Positions 26,462 through 35,200 of a DNA stretch of 45,784 bases are shown piece by piece. The notes under the pieces are model-generated. The model searched no databases and was not told the origin of the DNA. It saw only the letters and a list, made by a program, of their open reading frames with translations. Where the stretch lies: positions 1-45,784 of the forward strand of contig JAAUZX010000071.1 in NCBI GenBank assembly GCA_014804365.1. The letters are read 5' to 3'. The DNA comes from Lachnospiraceae bacterium (lineage in GTDB: Bacteria > Bacillota > Clostridia > Lachnospirales > Lachnospiraceae). Within the stretch, counting starts at the first letter, position 1. Every line of letters starts with the position of its first letter. Position numbers and translations under genes: made by a program.

Positions 26462-26518
26462 CGTAACTACAAAATATTATTAATATGGAAATTCATTTTT
26501 TTAATGAGGATTATGTTT

Positions 26519-26566
26519 ATGAATACAAACAACAAAACCTCTAACAAGCTATACATTGATAATTGA
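26519..26566 (+). other. 15-codon open reading frame in AT-rich intergenic DNA
   Basis: ATG at 26519 with GAGGA at 26506-26510 eight bases upstream; product MNTNNKTSNKLYIDN. Its stop overlaps the -35 box of the next promoter. It may be a leader peptide or the truncated 5' end of a lost gene, for example from a mobile element; no function can be given. The surrounding bases are very AT-rich (the line 26461-26520 has 11 G/C in 60). Confidence 0.25.
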
Positions 26567-26592
26567 ACAAAGTCTTTACACTATGATATAAT
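26563..26592 (+). promoter_or_regulatory. Sigma-A-type promoter of the 56-codon gene
   Basis: TTGAAC (26563-26568), an 18-base spacer and a perfect TATAAT (26587-26592), 24 bases before the ATG of the small gene at 26617. Confidence 0.65.
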
Positions 26593-26616
26593 ACCAATTG
26601 AAAAGGTGGTGAAAAT

Positions 26617-26787
26617 ATGAATAGTGAGGTAGATAATCTGACAGATAAACAGTTAAGATACATTAATAGACTAACAGTTTTTGTCAGAAAACTATTAAAA
26701 CTTGTGCCACCAGAAAAAAGAGAAGAACTGGAGAATGAATTTGATAGTATTCTCTTAGAAGTCACAGAACCAAACGAAAATAAATAG
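26617..26787 (+). CDS. Small soluble protein of 56 residues, function unknown
   Basis: ATG at 26617 behind AGGTGGTG opens a 56-residue frame (starts MNSEVDNLTDKQLRYINRL, ends EVTEPNENK). The product is predicted to be all helical: a polar N-terminus, an amphipathic basic helix (about residues 12-30), PPEKREELENEF and an acidic end. No membrane segment, signal peptide, Cys or AgrD-like motif is present, so it is unlikely to be a precursor of a cyclic signalling peptide. It forms its own unit, with a good promoter at 26563-26592 and a terminator at 26807-26850. I do not recognise the family. The AT-rich context and independent regulation suggest an acquired gene. Confidence 0.7.
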   Translation: MNSEVDNLTDKQLRYINRLTVFVRKLLKLVPPEKREELENEFDSILLEVTEPNENK

Positions 26788-26806
26788 TAACCACATAACA
26801 ATATCT

Positions 26807-26850
26807 AAGGTGTAAGGTCTTTATTGAATTATTAAGACTTTACACCTTTT
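26807..26850 (+). terminator. Bidirectional terminator after the 56-codon gene
   Basis: A 15-bp stem with one wobble pairs 26807-26821 with 26834-26848 around a 12-base loop and is followed by T residues. The A-rich left side means it could also stop transcription from the right. Confidence 0.75.
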
Positions 26851-26903
26851 AATATCCTTAGTTCTCCACCTGTTCTTTTTCTGAAAAAGAGCGCGAAAAT
26901 AAA

Positions 26904-26935
26904 CGTCAGGTAACAATTATTGCCTGGCGCTTTTT
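26904..26935 (+). terminator. Second terminator-like hairpin before the LytTR regulator gene
   Basis: CGTCAGGTAA (26904-26913) pairs with TTGCCTGGCG (26920-26929) with two wobbles around a six-base loop, followed by C and five T. A competing pairing of AGCGC (26890-26894) with GCGCT (26927-26931) is possible. No gene precedes it directly after the terminator at 26807-26850. Confidence 0.55.
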
Positions 26936-26938
26936 GAA

Positions 26939-26967
26939 TTGAAGAAAAAATTGTAGAATTATATTAT
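26939..26967 (+). promoter_or_regulatory. Promoter of the LytTR/GHKL two-component genes
   Basis: TTGAAG (26939-26944), a 17-base spacer and TATTAT (26962-26967), about 62 bases before the regulator ATG. Confidence 0.55.
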
Positions 26968-27029
26968 TAAGTCCAAATATGTGCGGAACAAGAATATAGA
27001 AGAAATATTTAGAGAAAGCAGGAGTTAAC

Positions 27030-27752
27030 ATGCAGATAGCGATATGTGATGATATACAAAAGGAACTGGAAACAATAAGGTCAGCTTTAGATACTTATGG
27101 AAAAGCACATCCCGAATTACACTTTGATATTGACGAATACAGTGCGGCAATCGATGTCTTAAATGCGGTGGAAAAAGGAAAAATATATGATATAGCCCTC
27201 TTAGATATTTGTATGCCGGGTGTTCTCGGAACGGATGCCGCGGAGGAAATGCTTGCCAAAAGCCCGGATATGAGCATTGTTTTTCTGTCAACCAGCGTCG
27301 AATATGCGGTAACCGCATTTGCAATAAACGCCACCCATTATCTGCTCAAGCCGTTTTCACAGGAGCAATTCAACACTGCCCTTGACCGTGCGGTGAAGAA
27401 AACAGAGGAGCAGGATTTCCTTACCCTTGCCTGTGTGGATGGTATGTACCGGATCCGCGTAACTGAAATCGTATCCATAGAGTCACAGAACCATTATCTG
27501 ATGGCTCATCTTTCTTCCGGCAAGATTCTTAAGCTGCGTATGAAATTATCGCAGATGTTTGGGGAAATGCAGAAGTATCCCGGATTTATCAAAGTGGGAG
27601 TCTCTTATGTCGTGAACCTTGCTTTTGTGCGGAGAATTTCCGGAAATGCTTTGGAAATGTTTAACGGCGTCCAAATTTCTATCCCCAGAAGGAGCAGTGA
27701 AGAAGTGCAGAAAACATATATGGATTTCTGCCGGAGGGAGGCGGTGAAATGA
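27030..27752 (+). CDS. LytTR-family response regulator (AgrA-like)
   Basis: A transcription regulator of the AgrA/VirR type. The 240-residue protein has an N-terminal receiver domain (residues 1-120) with acidic pair D8/D9, phospho-acceptor D59 in IALLDICMPGVLG, and K in LLKPFSQEQF. A C-terminal LytTR DNA-binding domain follows (about 135-238), with the strands RIRVTEIVSIESQNHYLMAH and YPGFIKVGVSYVVNLAFVRRI. It starts behind GCAGGAG and overlaps the kinase gene by four bases (ATGA), so the pair is coupled. Its likely partner is the kinase encoded next. A plausible target site lies at 29049-29085, before the giant surface-protein gene. Proteins of this type usually regulate surface proteins, bacteriocins or virulence factors. 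Confidence 0.93.
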   Translation: MQIAICDDIQKELETIRSALDTYGKAHPELHFDIDEYSAAIDVLNAVEKGKIYDIALLDICMPGVLGTDAAEEMLAKSPDMSIVFLSTSVEYAVTAFAINATHYLLKPFSQEQFNTALDRAVKKTEEQDFLTLACVDGMYRIRVTEIVSIESQNHYLMAHLSSGKILKLRMKLSQMFGEMQKYPGFIKVGVSYVVNLAFVRRISGNALEMFNGVQISIPRRSSEEVQKTYMDFCRREAVK

Positions 27753-29017
27753 GCGGATTATACCAGCTTCCGGGACTGTTCCTTACGGCTCTTTGCCATG
27801 TGATCATAATCTATCATATGGCAGAACACAGATATTCTGAGAAGAAATTTGTACTTTATAGCTGCATATATGCAGTCGTTACTATCAGTCTGATGGGTTA
27901 TGGATATGCAGCAGGGGGATGGGTTGCTTTTTTCTCATATATGGGAATCGTAGTGGTATTGTTTCTCTATTCCTGCATTGCTTCAAAGGACGGTTTTTCC
28001 AAAAAATGTTTTCTGTTTATCACTTACTTCTGCTTATTTACTATTTTAGATAATATGCTGAAACTGACGGTCAGATTATTCTTGTCACAGATTTCGGAAG
28101 CAGCAGGATATTATGTGGCGATCGTGCTGCGCAGTATGGTATTACTGCTGGTGTCAGTTCTGTATAAGAAGTATGCGGCAGTCAGCTTACGGTCTCTGAC
28201 GGACAGCGGCAAAAGATGGTGGAATCTGGCGCTGATTGCCCTAGTATTCTATCTGTTACAGGCCGCGGTGAGTGTATTGAATGCGGGAAATTTCATACCG
28301 GATGGGTATCTGCTTTTGGCGTTTGTCGCGATCAGCTTTCTTATGTGCGCGGTATATGGCGTTGTCTTCAGCAATGTCAGTTATATGAAAAAGGATGCGG
28401 AGGCGGCGTTAGTCCGACAGAACGCAGAATATCTTGCTAACCGGCTGTCTGCCCTGCAAAGAGCAGAGGAGGCAAACCGCAGGCTCCGGCATGATATGCG
28501 GCATCACATGGAAGCAATTGCGGAATATGCAAAAACAGGAGATACTTCTGCTATCCTTGCCTATATCGGAGAATACGGCACTGAGATTTCGGAAGCGGCG
28601 GTGAAGAGATACTCTGAGAATCGGACTATAAACAGCATTCTTTCCGCCTATGCGGGCAAGGCAGGGGAAAGCGGCGTTTCCTTTTCGGTACGCTGTAATG
28701 TTCCGAAAGAACTAAAGATAAGAGAGATCGACCTGATCGCCCTTTTGGGGAATCTGCTTGAAAATGCCCTGCATGGATGTCAGGAATCCGGAAAAGAAAA
28801 GCAATTTATCGAAATTCATATTCGGCGGCAAGACAACAGGATGATCATTGTTTGTAATAACACCTGTTCTGATAAACTGGAACTTTCCGATCGTCTCCCT
28901 GCGGGAAAAAGTATCGGTATTTCCAGTATCCTTTCCGTCTGTCAGAAATATGACGGTAATCTGGATTATAAGATAGAGAAGGATGTCTGTTCCGTTTGTG
29001 CGGTCTTGAATGTGTAA
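27749..29017 (+). CDS. GHKL sensor histidine kinase (AgrC-like)
   Basis: A 422-residue membrane kinase paired with the regulator upstream. About six membrane helices occupy residues 5-215, with no large extracellular loop. A coiled linker leads to the phospho-acceptor H248 in RRLRHDMRHHMEAIAEYA. The GHKL ATPase domain has N335 and N339 in LLGNLLENALHGC and a G-box-like AGKSIGISSI near residue 390; the end NVC-free segment CSVCAVLNV closes it. The class typically senses a small hydrophobic or peptide ligand through its membrane domain. There is no agrB or agrD homologue in the window, so the signal is unknown. It is followed by the direct repeat and terminator, then the giant gene. Confidence 0.9.
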   Translation: MSGLYQLPGLFLTALCHVIIIYHMAEHRYSEKKFVLYSCIYAVVTISLMGYGYAAGGWVAFFSYMGIVVVLFLYSCIASKDGFSKKCFLFITYFCLFTILDNMLKLTVRLFLSQISEAAGYYVAIVLRSMVLLLVSVLYKKYAAVSLRSLTDSGKRWWNLALIALVFYLLQAAVSVLNAGNFIPDGYLLLAFVAISFLMCAVYGVVFSNVSYMKKDAEAALVRQNAEYLANRLSALQRAEEANRRLRHDMRHHMEAIAEYAKTGDTSAILAYIGEYGTEISEAAVKRYSENRTINSILSAYAGKAGESGVSFSVRCNVPKELKIREIDLIALLGNLLENALHGCQESGKEKQFIEIHIRRQDNRMIIVCNNTCSDKLELSDRLPAGKSIGISSILSVCQKYDGNLDYKIEKDVCSVCAVLNV

Positions 29018-29048
29018 GAGTGTCAATAGGTCCGTGAAATCTTATTTA

Positions 29049-29085
29049 ACCAAATCTGCCTAAAAACCGACCAAATCTGCCTAAA
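29049..29085 (+). promoter_or_regulatory. Perfect 16-bp direct repeat, candidate LytTR operator
   Basis: The 16-base word ACCAAATCTGCCTAAA occurs at 29049-29064 and again at 29070-29085, start to start 21 bases, two helical turns. LytTR regulators bind direct repeats with this periodicity. It lies right after the LytTR/GHKL genes and 118 bases before the giant gene's start codon. The second copy overlaps the left arm of the terminator at 29083. Binding is inferred. Confidence 0.5.
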
Positions 29086-29108
29086 CCACTTTTATAAGTG
29101 GTTTTTTT
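29083..29108 (+). terminator. Terminator after the kinase gene
   Basis: AAACCACTT (29083-29091) pairs perfectly with AAGTGGTTT (29096-29104) around TTAT and is followed by T residues to 29108. It ends the two-component transcript; the giant gene should have its own promoter in 29109-29190, where TATAGT (29111) and TATGTA (29129) are possible -10 boxes without a good -35, as expected for an activated promoter. Confidence 0.8.
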
Positions 29109-29202
29109 GTTATAGTAAATCAGGCTTTTATGTAAATTAAAAAGACAAATATAAGCAGCATTACCATATTTGCAGTAAGGAGCAGCAGGGAGGTACATAA
29201 TA

Positions 29203-32200
29203 ATGGATGAACAAAGAGCATGGATCAGATCAAGGAGAAAGAGAAGGTTACGTATTACAGCAGCCATACTTGCATTCTGTCTGCTGGTGACGACCTATCC
29301 GAACATATTGGAGACGATATCCGCCTTTGCGGCGGGAGCGCGCGGCGACGGCGGGGTCATGTCGATAACCGGTTTTGTGGATCTGCCGGAGGAGACAGCC
29401 AAGCAGACCGTGCCGGTGGGGACGGATATCTCCGAACTGGAACTTCCTGACACGCTGGAGGCTTATGTGACCGTGGAGGCGGAGGACGACACGGAGGATG
29501 ACAGGAAGCCTGATGATGGGGATCAGAATAAGGATGATGACGAAGATCCCGACGATTCCGATCAGAATAAAGACGATGAAGAGGAGCCTGACGAAGGTGC
29601 GGGCGAAATCGGAGACGGTGGGGAAAACCCCGACGACGGCAATGAGATCGGCGAGGGCGATGAAAGCGGCGGCAGCAACGAAGACGGAAATGGCGGCGAT
29701 GAGAACACCGGCGATGGCAATGGGAACGGCGCAGACGGCACGGAGAATCCCGGCGACGAAGAGACTTCCGGCGGTAATAATGATGCGGACAGTGAAACAA
29801 AGCCCGCGGAAGGAAACAACACAGATACCCAGAGCACAGGCAGCAGCACAGACACAGGTGCTTCGGCAGCAACGGATTCCGCAGCGAATACGATATCTTC
29901 CGGTTTTGGCATACAGACCGGTTCCTTTGTCATGCCGGTATATATGTCCGGTAACCCACAGGATGCCTTGACCGTGGATACCCTGACGGACAACGCAGAT
30001 ACCACAGGCACGGCAGACGCACAGGAAAAGCGCGTCACCATCGAAAACATCACATGGAAGTCTTCCCCTGCCTATGACGGCGATATGGAAGGCGTCTATA
30101 CCTTCACGCCCGTTCTGCCGGAGGGCTATGCCCTGGCGGACGGCGTAAGCCTGCCACAGATCACGGTGACGGTGGAATTTAACGGTGACTGGGAATTGAC
30201 ACCGGAGGAGTATGCCCGTATCATGGCGGGTCTGCAGGACAATCCCGTGCTTTTGACGGAGGAGGACATCTTCGCGGATGATCCCTCCCTTGCGGCGCAG
30301 GCAGGCGGAGCGAGAAGGGCGGCTGCGAGGGTGGCTGCGCAGACATATCCGGGAACCTATATTGTCTCGGAAGACAATGAGGACAATGCCGGCACGGGAA
30401 ATCCGGACGGGGACATGGATGAGTTTATCCCGATGGACGATGCGGTCATGCCGATCGAAGCCAATATCTTTATCCCGGAGGGTGCGCTGCCAACAAAGGA
30501 CTGTTATATCGCCGTACGCGCCTGTTTATTACAGAACCATGTGCGGTATGACGCAAACACATCTGCTATATATGCTTCCTATGTCAAGCTGTTCATCAAT
30601 GATGAGAGAATCGGCAGGCTGACTGGAAAAGACTATGAGTGGGATATATCCTATTACCGGGTGCCCCTGTCCTGCCTGCAGGAGGGGCAGAATACCGTCC
30701 GGATAGAAGAGTGGGCCGTTCCGGTAAAATTCAGCTTGTCCACTGATCTGGACGAAATGGACAAGGTGGCAGAGCGTGGAGTTGGTCGGTTTTTATCCTA
30801 TAATGGAATGTTTATGGTAGACTGGATGCAGCTTGTATGTGACGGCGGCTCACGCGGCGGCAGTTCACATGATGAGATCGGGAAGTTTTCCCTGACGCTG
30901 AAGGAGGCAGCGATAGAAAAAAGAAACACCATAGTGGGGCACAAAGGAGGGGGAGGGTCTTTACGAAAGGATTGGCCGTGTCTGGTCGTCAAAGGGGAGG
31001 CGGCGTTTACTGGCACGGACTCGAATGCGGTGTATGATACGGAGTATTTCATTAGGAACAGCGGCGGTTATGTCATGGGCGAAAGCTGCCAGAAGACGGG
31101 CGTGAAGGCAGGTGCCTGGCAGTTTGAAGCCCTCATGAGCGGGGAGCAGCAAATACGCGAGGAATTTAGAACCACGAACGGCACCTATACCGTATACGGG
31201 CTGATGATGGGGAGTGACGGCACGATCCTTGCGTCGGATTCCCTGGATTTCGAATACAGAGACGGGGAGGTGATACTGGGACCGAAGATCACCCATACCC
31301 TCTCCCCGGATACATGGACAAACGGAAACGTCCTTGTCACGCCCAAAGTGGCGAATGCATCGGGCTGTACGGGCATCACGTTTAGCCCTGCCAGCCGGAC
31401 GGTGACGGAAAACGGGGCGTATGACTTTACCGTCACCTATAAGCAGCCGTCCGGGGCGCAGGGGAAGAAGACCTACACGGCGGCGGTGGAAAACATCGAC
31501 AGGGAGCCGCCGTTCATCGGTTTCTCCGCCGTTACGGTCACGGAGAGCATGACGCAGGAACAGATGAAGCAGCTTTTTGAGGAGGCGCTCACCGTCACCG
31601 ACAACGTGACAAAAGACTGCACGGTGACCTACACGCTGCCTAAGGTAGCGGACGTGCGGGCAGCCGGCGGCGGCAAGGTCACGGTGACGGCGCAGGACGA
31701 GGCGGGCAATAAGACAGCGGAGGACTGTATGATGCTGGTCACAAGCCCCCTTGCGTTCAGCAGGCCCACCGCGACACCGGGGACCGATAAGACCTTCACC
31801 CTCACCGCGAAGCTCACCGCCATCGGCGGCAAGACCGTCACGGAGAGCGGCTTCGTCTGGGGCATCATGCCAAACCCTTCGGTCACCTACAACCAAGGGA
31901 CTGCAAAGACCGCGTCCCCCGTCAAGAAAGCGGGCGTAAACTTCTCGGTGAAGACCACGGAGATCGTGGAGGGCATGACCTACTATGCCCGCGCCTACGC
32001 CAAAGTGGGGACTGTATGCTACTATAGCGATCCTGCTTCGTTTTCGCTCGGCGCGAAGAACAGCGGTGTTTTTACAATCAAAAATAACGGGAACAATACC
32101 TTTACGGTAACGAGGACAGGCGGCACGGAGGGCGCGCAGACCGTCTATTACCGCACGGTAAACGGCACCGCCGTGGGCGGCACCCACTTTAACCATAAAG

Positions 32201-35200
32201 CGTCCACCCTGACCTTTCAGGAGGGCGAGACCACAAAGACCATCACCGTCACCGAAAAGAGCGTGACGAACACCTATGGCGGCAGGACAGCCACCGCCTA
32301 CTCCAACGCGGACCGTACCTATCAGGTGGAGCTTTACCGCGTCACGGGCGGCGGCACGCTGGGGAGCACGACCAAAGCCACCCGCACCATGGCGAAGAGC
32401 GGCTCCTATACGATCAGCAGCAGCCTGTATGCCCCAAAGAGCGGCAACGCGAAAAATGACGCCATATGGGATAACAGGGGAAGCTGCCATCAGTATGAGA
32501 TCACGGACGGCGGCTCCGGCGAGACCAACGGCAAGAATAACGGCATCAACTTGTATAATGGAAGGACCAATCACAAGGGCCACAAGAGCAACCCCTTCAA
32601 CCTCCCCCGCTACCACCAGGTCATGCCGGGCACGGATAAGGAGAAGGCATATTTCCTGGACAGCAAAAATCCCGCCGACGGCTGGGGCTACCGCTATGAG
32701 ATGAAGCAGTCCGAGATTGATAACGGCTGGGGACACCTCTGGGTGGGAACTGCGCCCGCACCCACAGGCAAAACGGAGGTATCGAACAAAAACGGCGCAA
32801 GCCCCTTAGAGGTGGGCAGCCAGAAATGGGCGGGGTACTTTGACACCAATTACACAGGCACCCTCTATATGCCCGGCAGCGCGGGCGTAAATGGGATGCA
32901 GGGCTGCAATGAAAGAGGCTCTACCTATACCTATAACGGCCAGAAGTACATGGTGTTCGGCACAGGGGAGACGGCGTATATGCACTTCGCTGCCTGCGGC
33001 AATAAGGATGATGTCTGGCGGATCGACAGCATCACCGAATACCGCATCCTGATCGACACGAGGGAACCCCAGCTTCTGGGCGTTGCGCCCATGGCGGGCG
33101 GCGCCTACAAGCAGGGCGACGAGGTCACCATCTCCCTCGTCTTTGACGAGATCGTGGACAGCACGAACAGCAATAAGGCGGGAGGACTGAGCGGTCTGGT
33201 GGCGAAGACCAACTGGGGAGACTTTACCTACGTGGGCGGCGCGGACACCAACGTCCTGGTCTTCAAGGGGACGGTGCCGGCAAACGCACCGGGTAAGATC
33301 ACCGTGAACAGCTTCAACCGTCCGGAGCGGATCAAGGATCTGTGTGACAATACATCAGGCACGCAGTCGGCGGGCACGGGCAGCACAAGCGTGACGGTGG
33401 ACACGAAACAGCCTACGGTGGCGATCACGAACACGAGCCTGACAAACGGCACCGCTTCGGGCAGGATCACCGCCACCAACGCGGACACCCTGCAGTATGC
33501 GTGGAGCCAGAGCCAGACCATGCCTGCGGCGGGCTGGTTTACGTGCAAGAGCGGCGACACGGTGATCACCAGACAGGCATCCGGCAAGTGGTACCTCCAT
33601 GCCCTAGCCACCTACGAGGGCACGGGCGCGTCCGCCTACGAATACAGCAGCGTGTTTGATTTCGGCACACCGGAGAGCCCTAAGTTCCCGCTGCCGGAGC
33701 TGACCGTTGCCACGGATAACACTTCGTGGACGAACCAGATCAGGAATATAACCATCACCAGAAAACCCGCGGGTGCATCCGTGACAGTGACAAAGCCCGA
33801 CGGGACCACACAGACGCTGTCAAATACCGCCACGACCTACGCGGCGCAGACGAACGGCGTGTACACCTTTGTCCTGACCTCGAACGGGGAGACGGTGGCG
33901 AAGGATATCGCGGTGGAAAAGATTGACAAGGTAAACCCTGCCGCCACCCTGACGGAGGCGGGCGGCACCGACGCCGTCTACCATACGCTGACCATGACCG
34001 CAAAGGCGGCGGACGCAGACTCCGGCGTGAAATCGGTGCAGTATGCCTTCACCACATCCGCTCTCGCCCCGGCTTCCGGCTGGACGACGGCGGTTGAGAG
34101 CGACAAACTGGCGGACGGCAGATACAGACTCGAATATACGGCGACAGAAACTACGCAGACCACGAAATATCTGCACGTAAAAGTGACGGACAACGCGGGC
34201 AACACCTTCACGGCAAGCTCCAAAGGCTATAAGGTCGTCAAAGAACCGGCGGCGGATCAAAAACCGGCGATCACGCTGACGGCATCTCCTTCCGGCGTGA
34301 ATTGGATAAAAGGAGACGTGACCCTCACATGGACGGTCACAAACGGAGGCGCGGGAGACTGTAGAGTGAACGTGGGCAGCGAGAACCTGACCGGAAAGAA
34401 GACAGGCGACACGGGCGCATTTACGGTGCAGACAAACGGTATGTACATAGTGAGCCTCTCGGACAAAAACGGCGATTTCGCGTCGGCGGCCGTAGTAGTC
34501 AACAACATTGACGGGGAAGCGCCCACACTGGAAAAACTGACCGTCGCTCCGGCAGGCTATGCGGGGACAAAGACCGTGACCCTTGCAGGCGTGACAGACG
34601 ACCTGACCACGCAGTATAACGAAAAGGGCGTGACAGGAAAAAGCGGCAGCGGTATTAAGACACGGGAGTACCAGCGCGACGGCGACAGTGGCTGGACGAC
34701 TTTTACAGGCAGCAGCATTACTGTGAATAAGACCGGGACTTACAATGTCAGACTGACCGACAATGTAGGGAACGTGAGCGAAGTATACAGCGTGGAAGTG
34801 ACGGATATTGACGCGACCGCACCGACATTGACCACTACAGTCAACGCAACGCCCAATGCGTCAAGCGGCTGGTATACCGACAGCACGGTCCCAGTGACCC
34901 TTACCTACAAGGACGAAGCGGGAGAGGAAGGTCCTGCCAGCGGCTTAAAATCGGTGGAGTATGCCTTTACGACGGCTAAGACTGTCCCGGCAAGTCTCAC
35001 AAGCCTCGGCTCCACTGCGGTAGCAAACGGCAGCACGGAAATTAACCTGACAGACAACGGCACCTATTATCTCTACTGCAAGGTAACTGATAAGGCGGGC
35101 AACGTGACGGCTGGATGGATGAAAGCGGACGGCAGTATAGGAAGTGCAAGCGACGCTGAACCCATAAAGAAAGATTCCAATAAGGGAAGCGGGACGATCA

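Noticed and set aside
26617..26787. 56-residue protein as an AgrD-type peptide precursor
   Set aside because: It has no amphipathic leader followed by a Cys/Ser-containing core and acidic AgrB-recognition tail; it contains no cysteine.
30961..32736. 591-codon open frame on the minus strand inside the giant gene
   Set aside because: It is antisense to a well-supported coding frame, has no recognisable domain, and such frames are expected opposite GC-rich codons.
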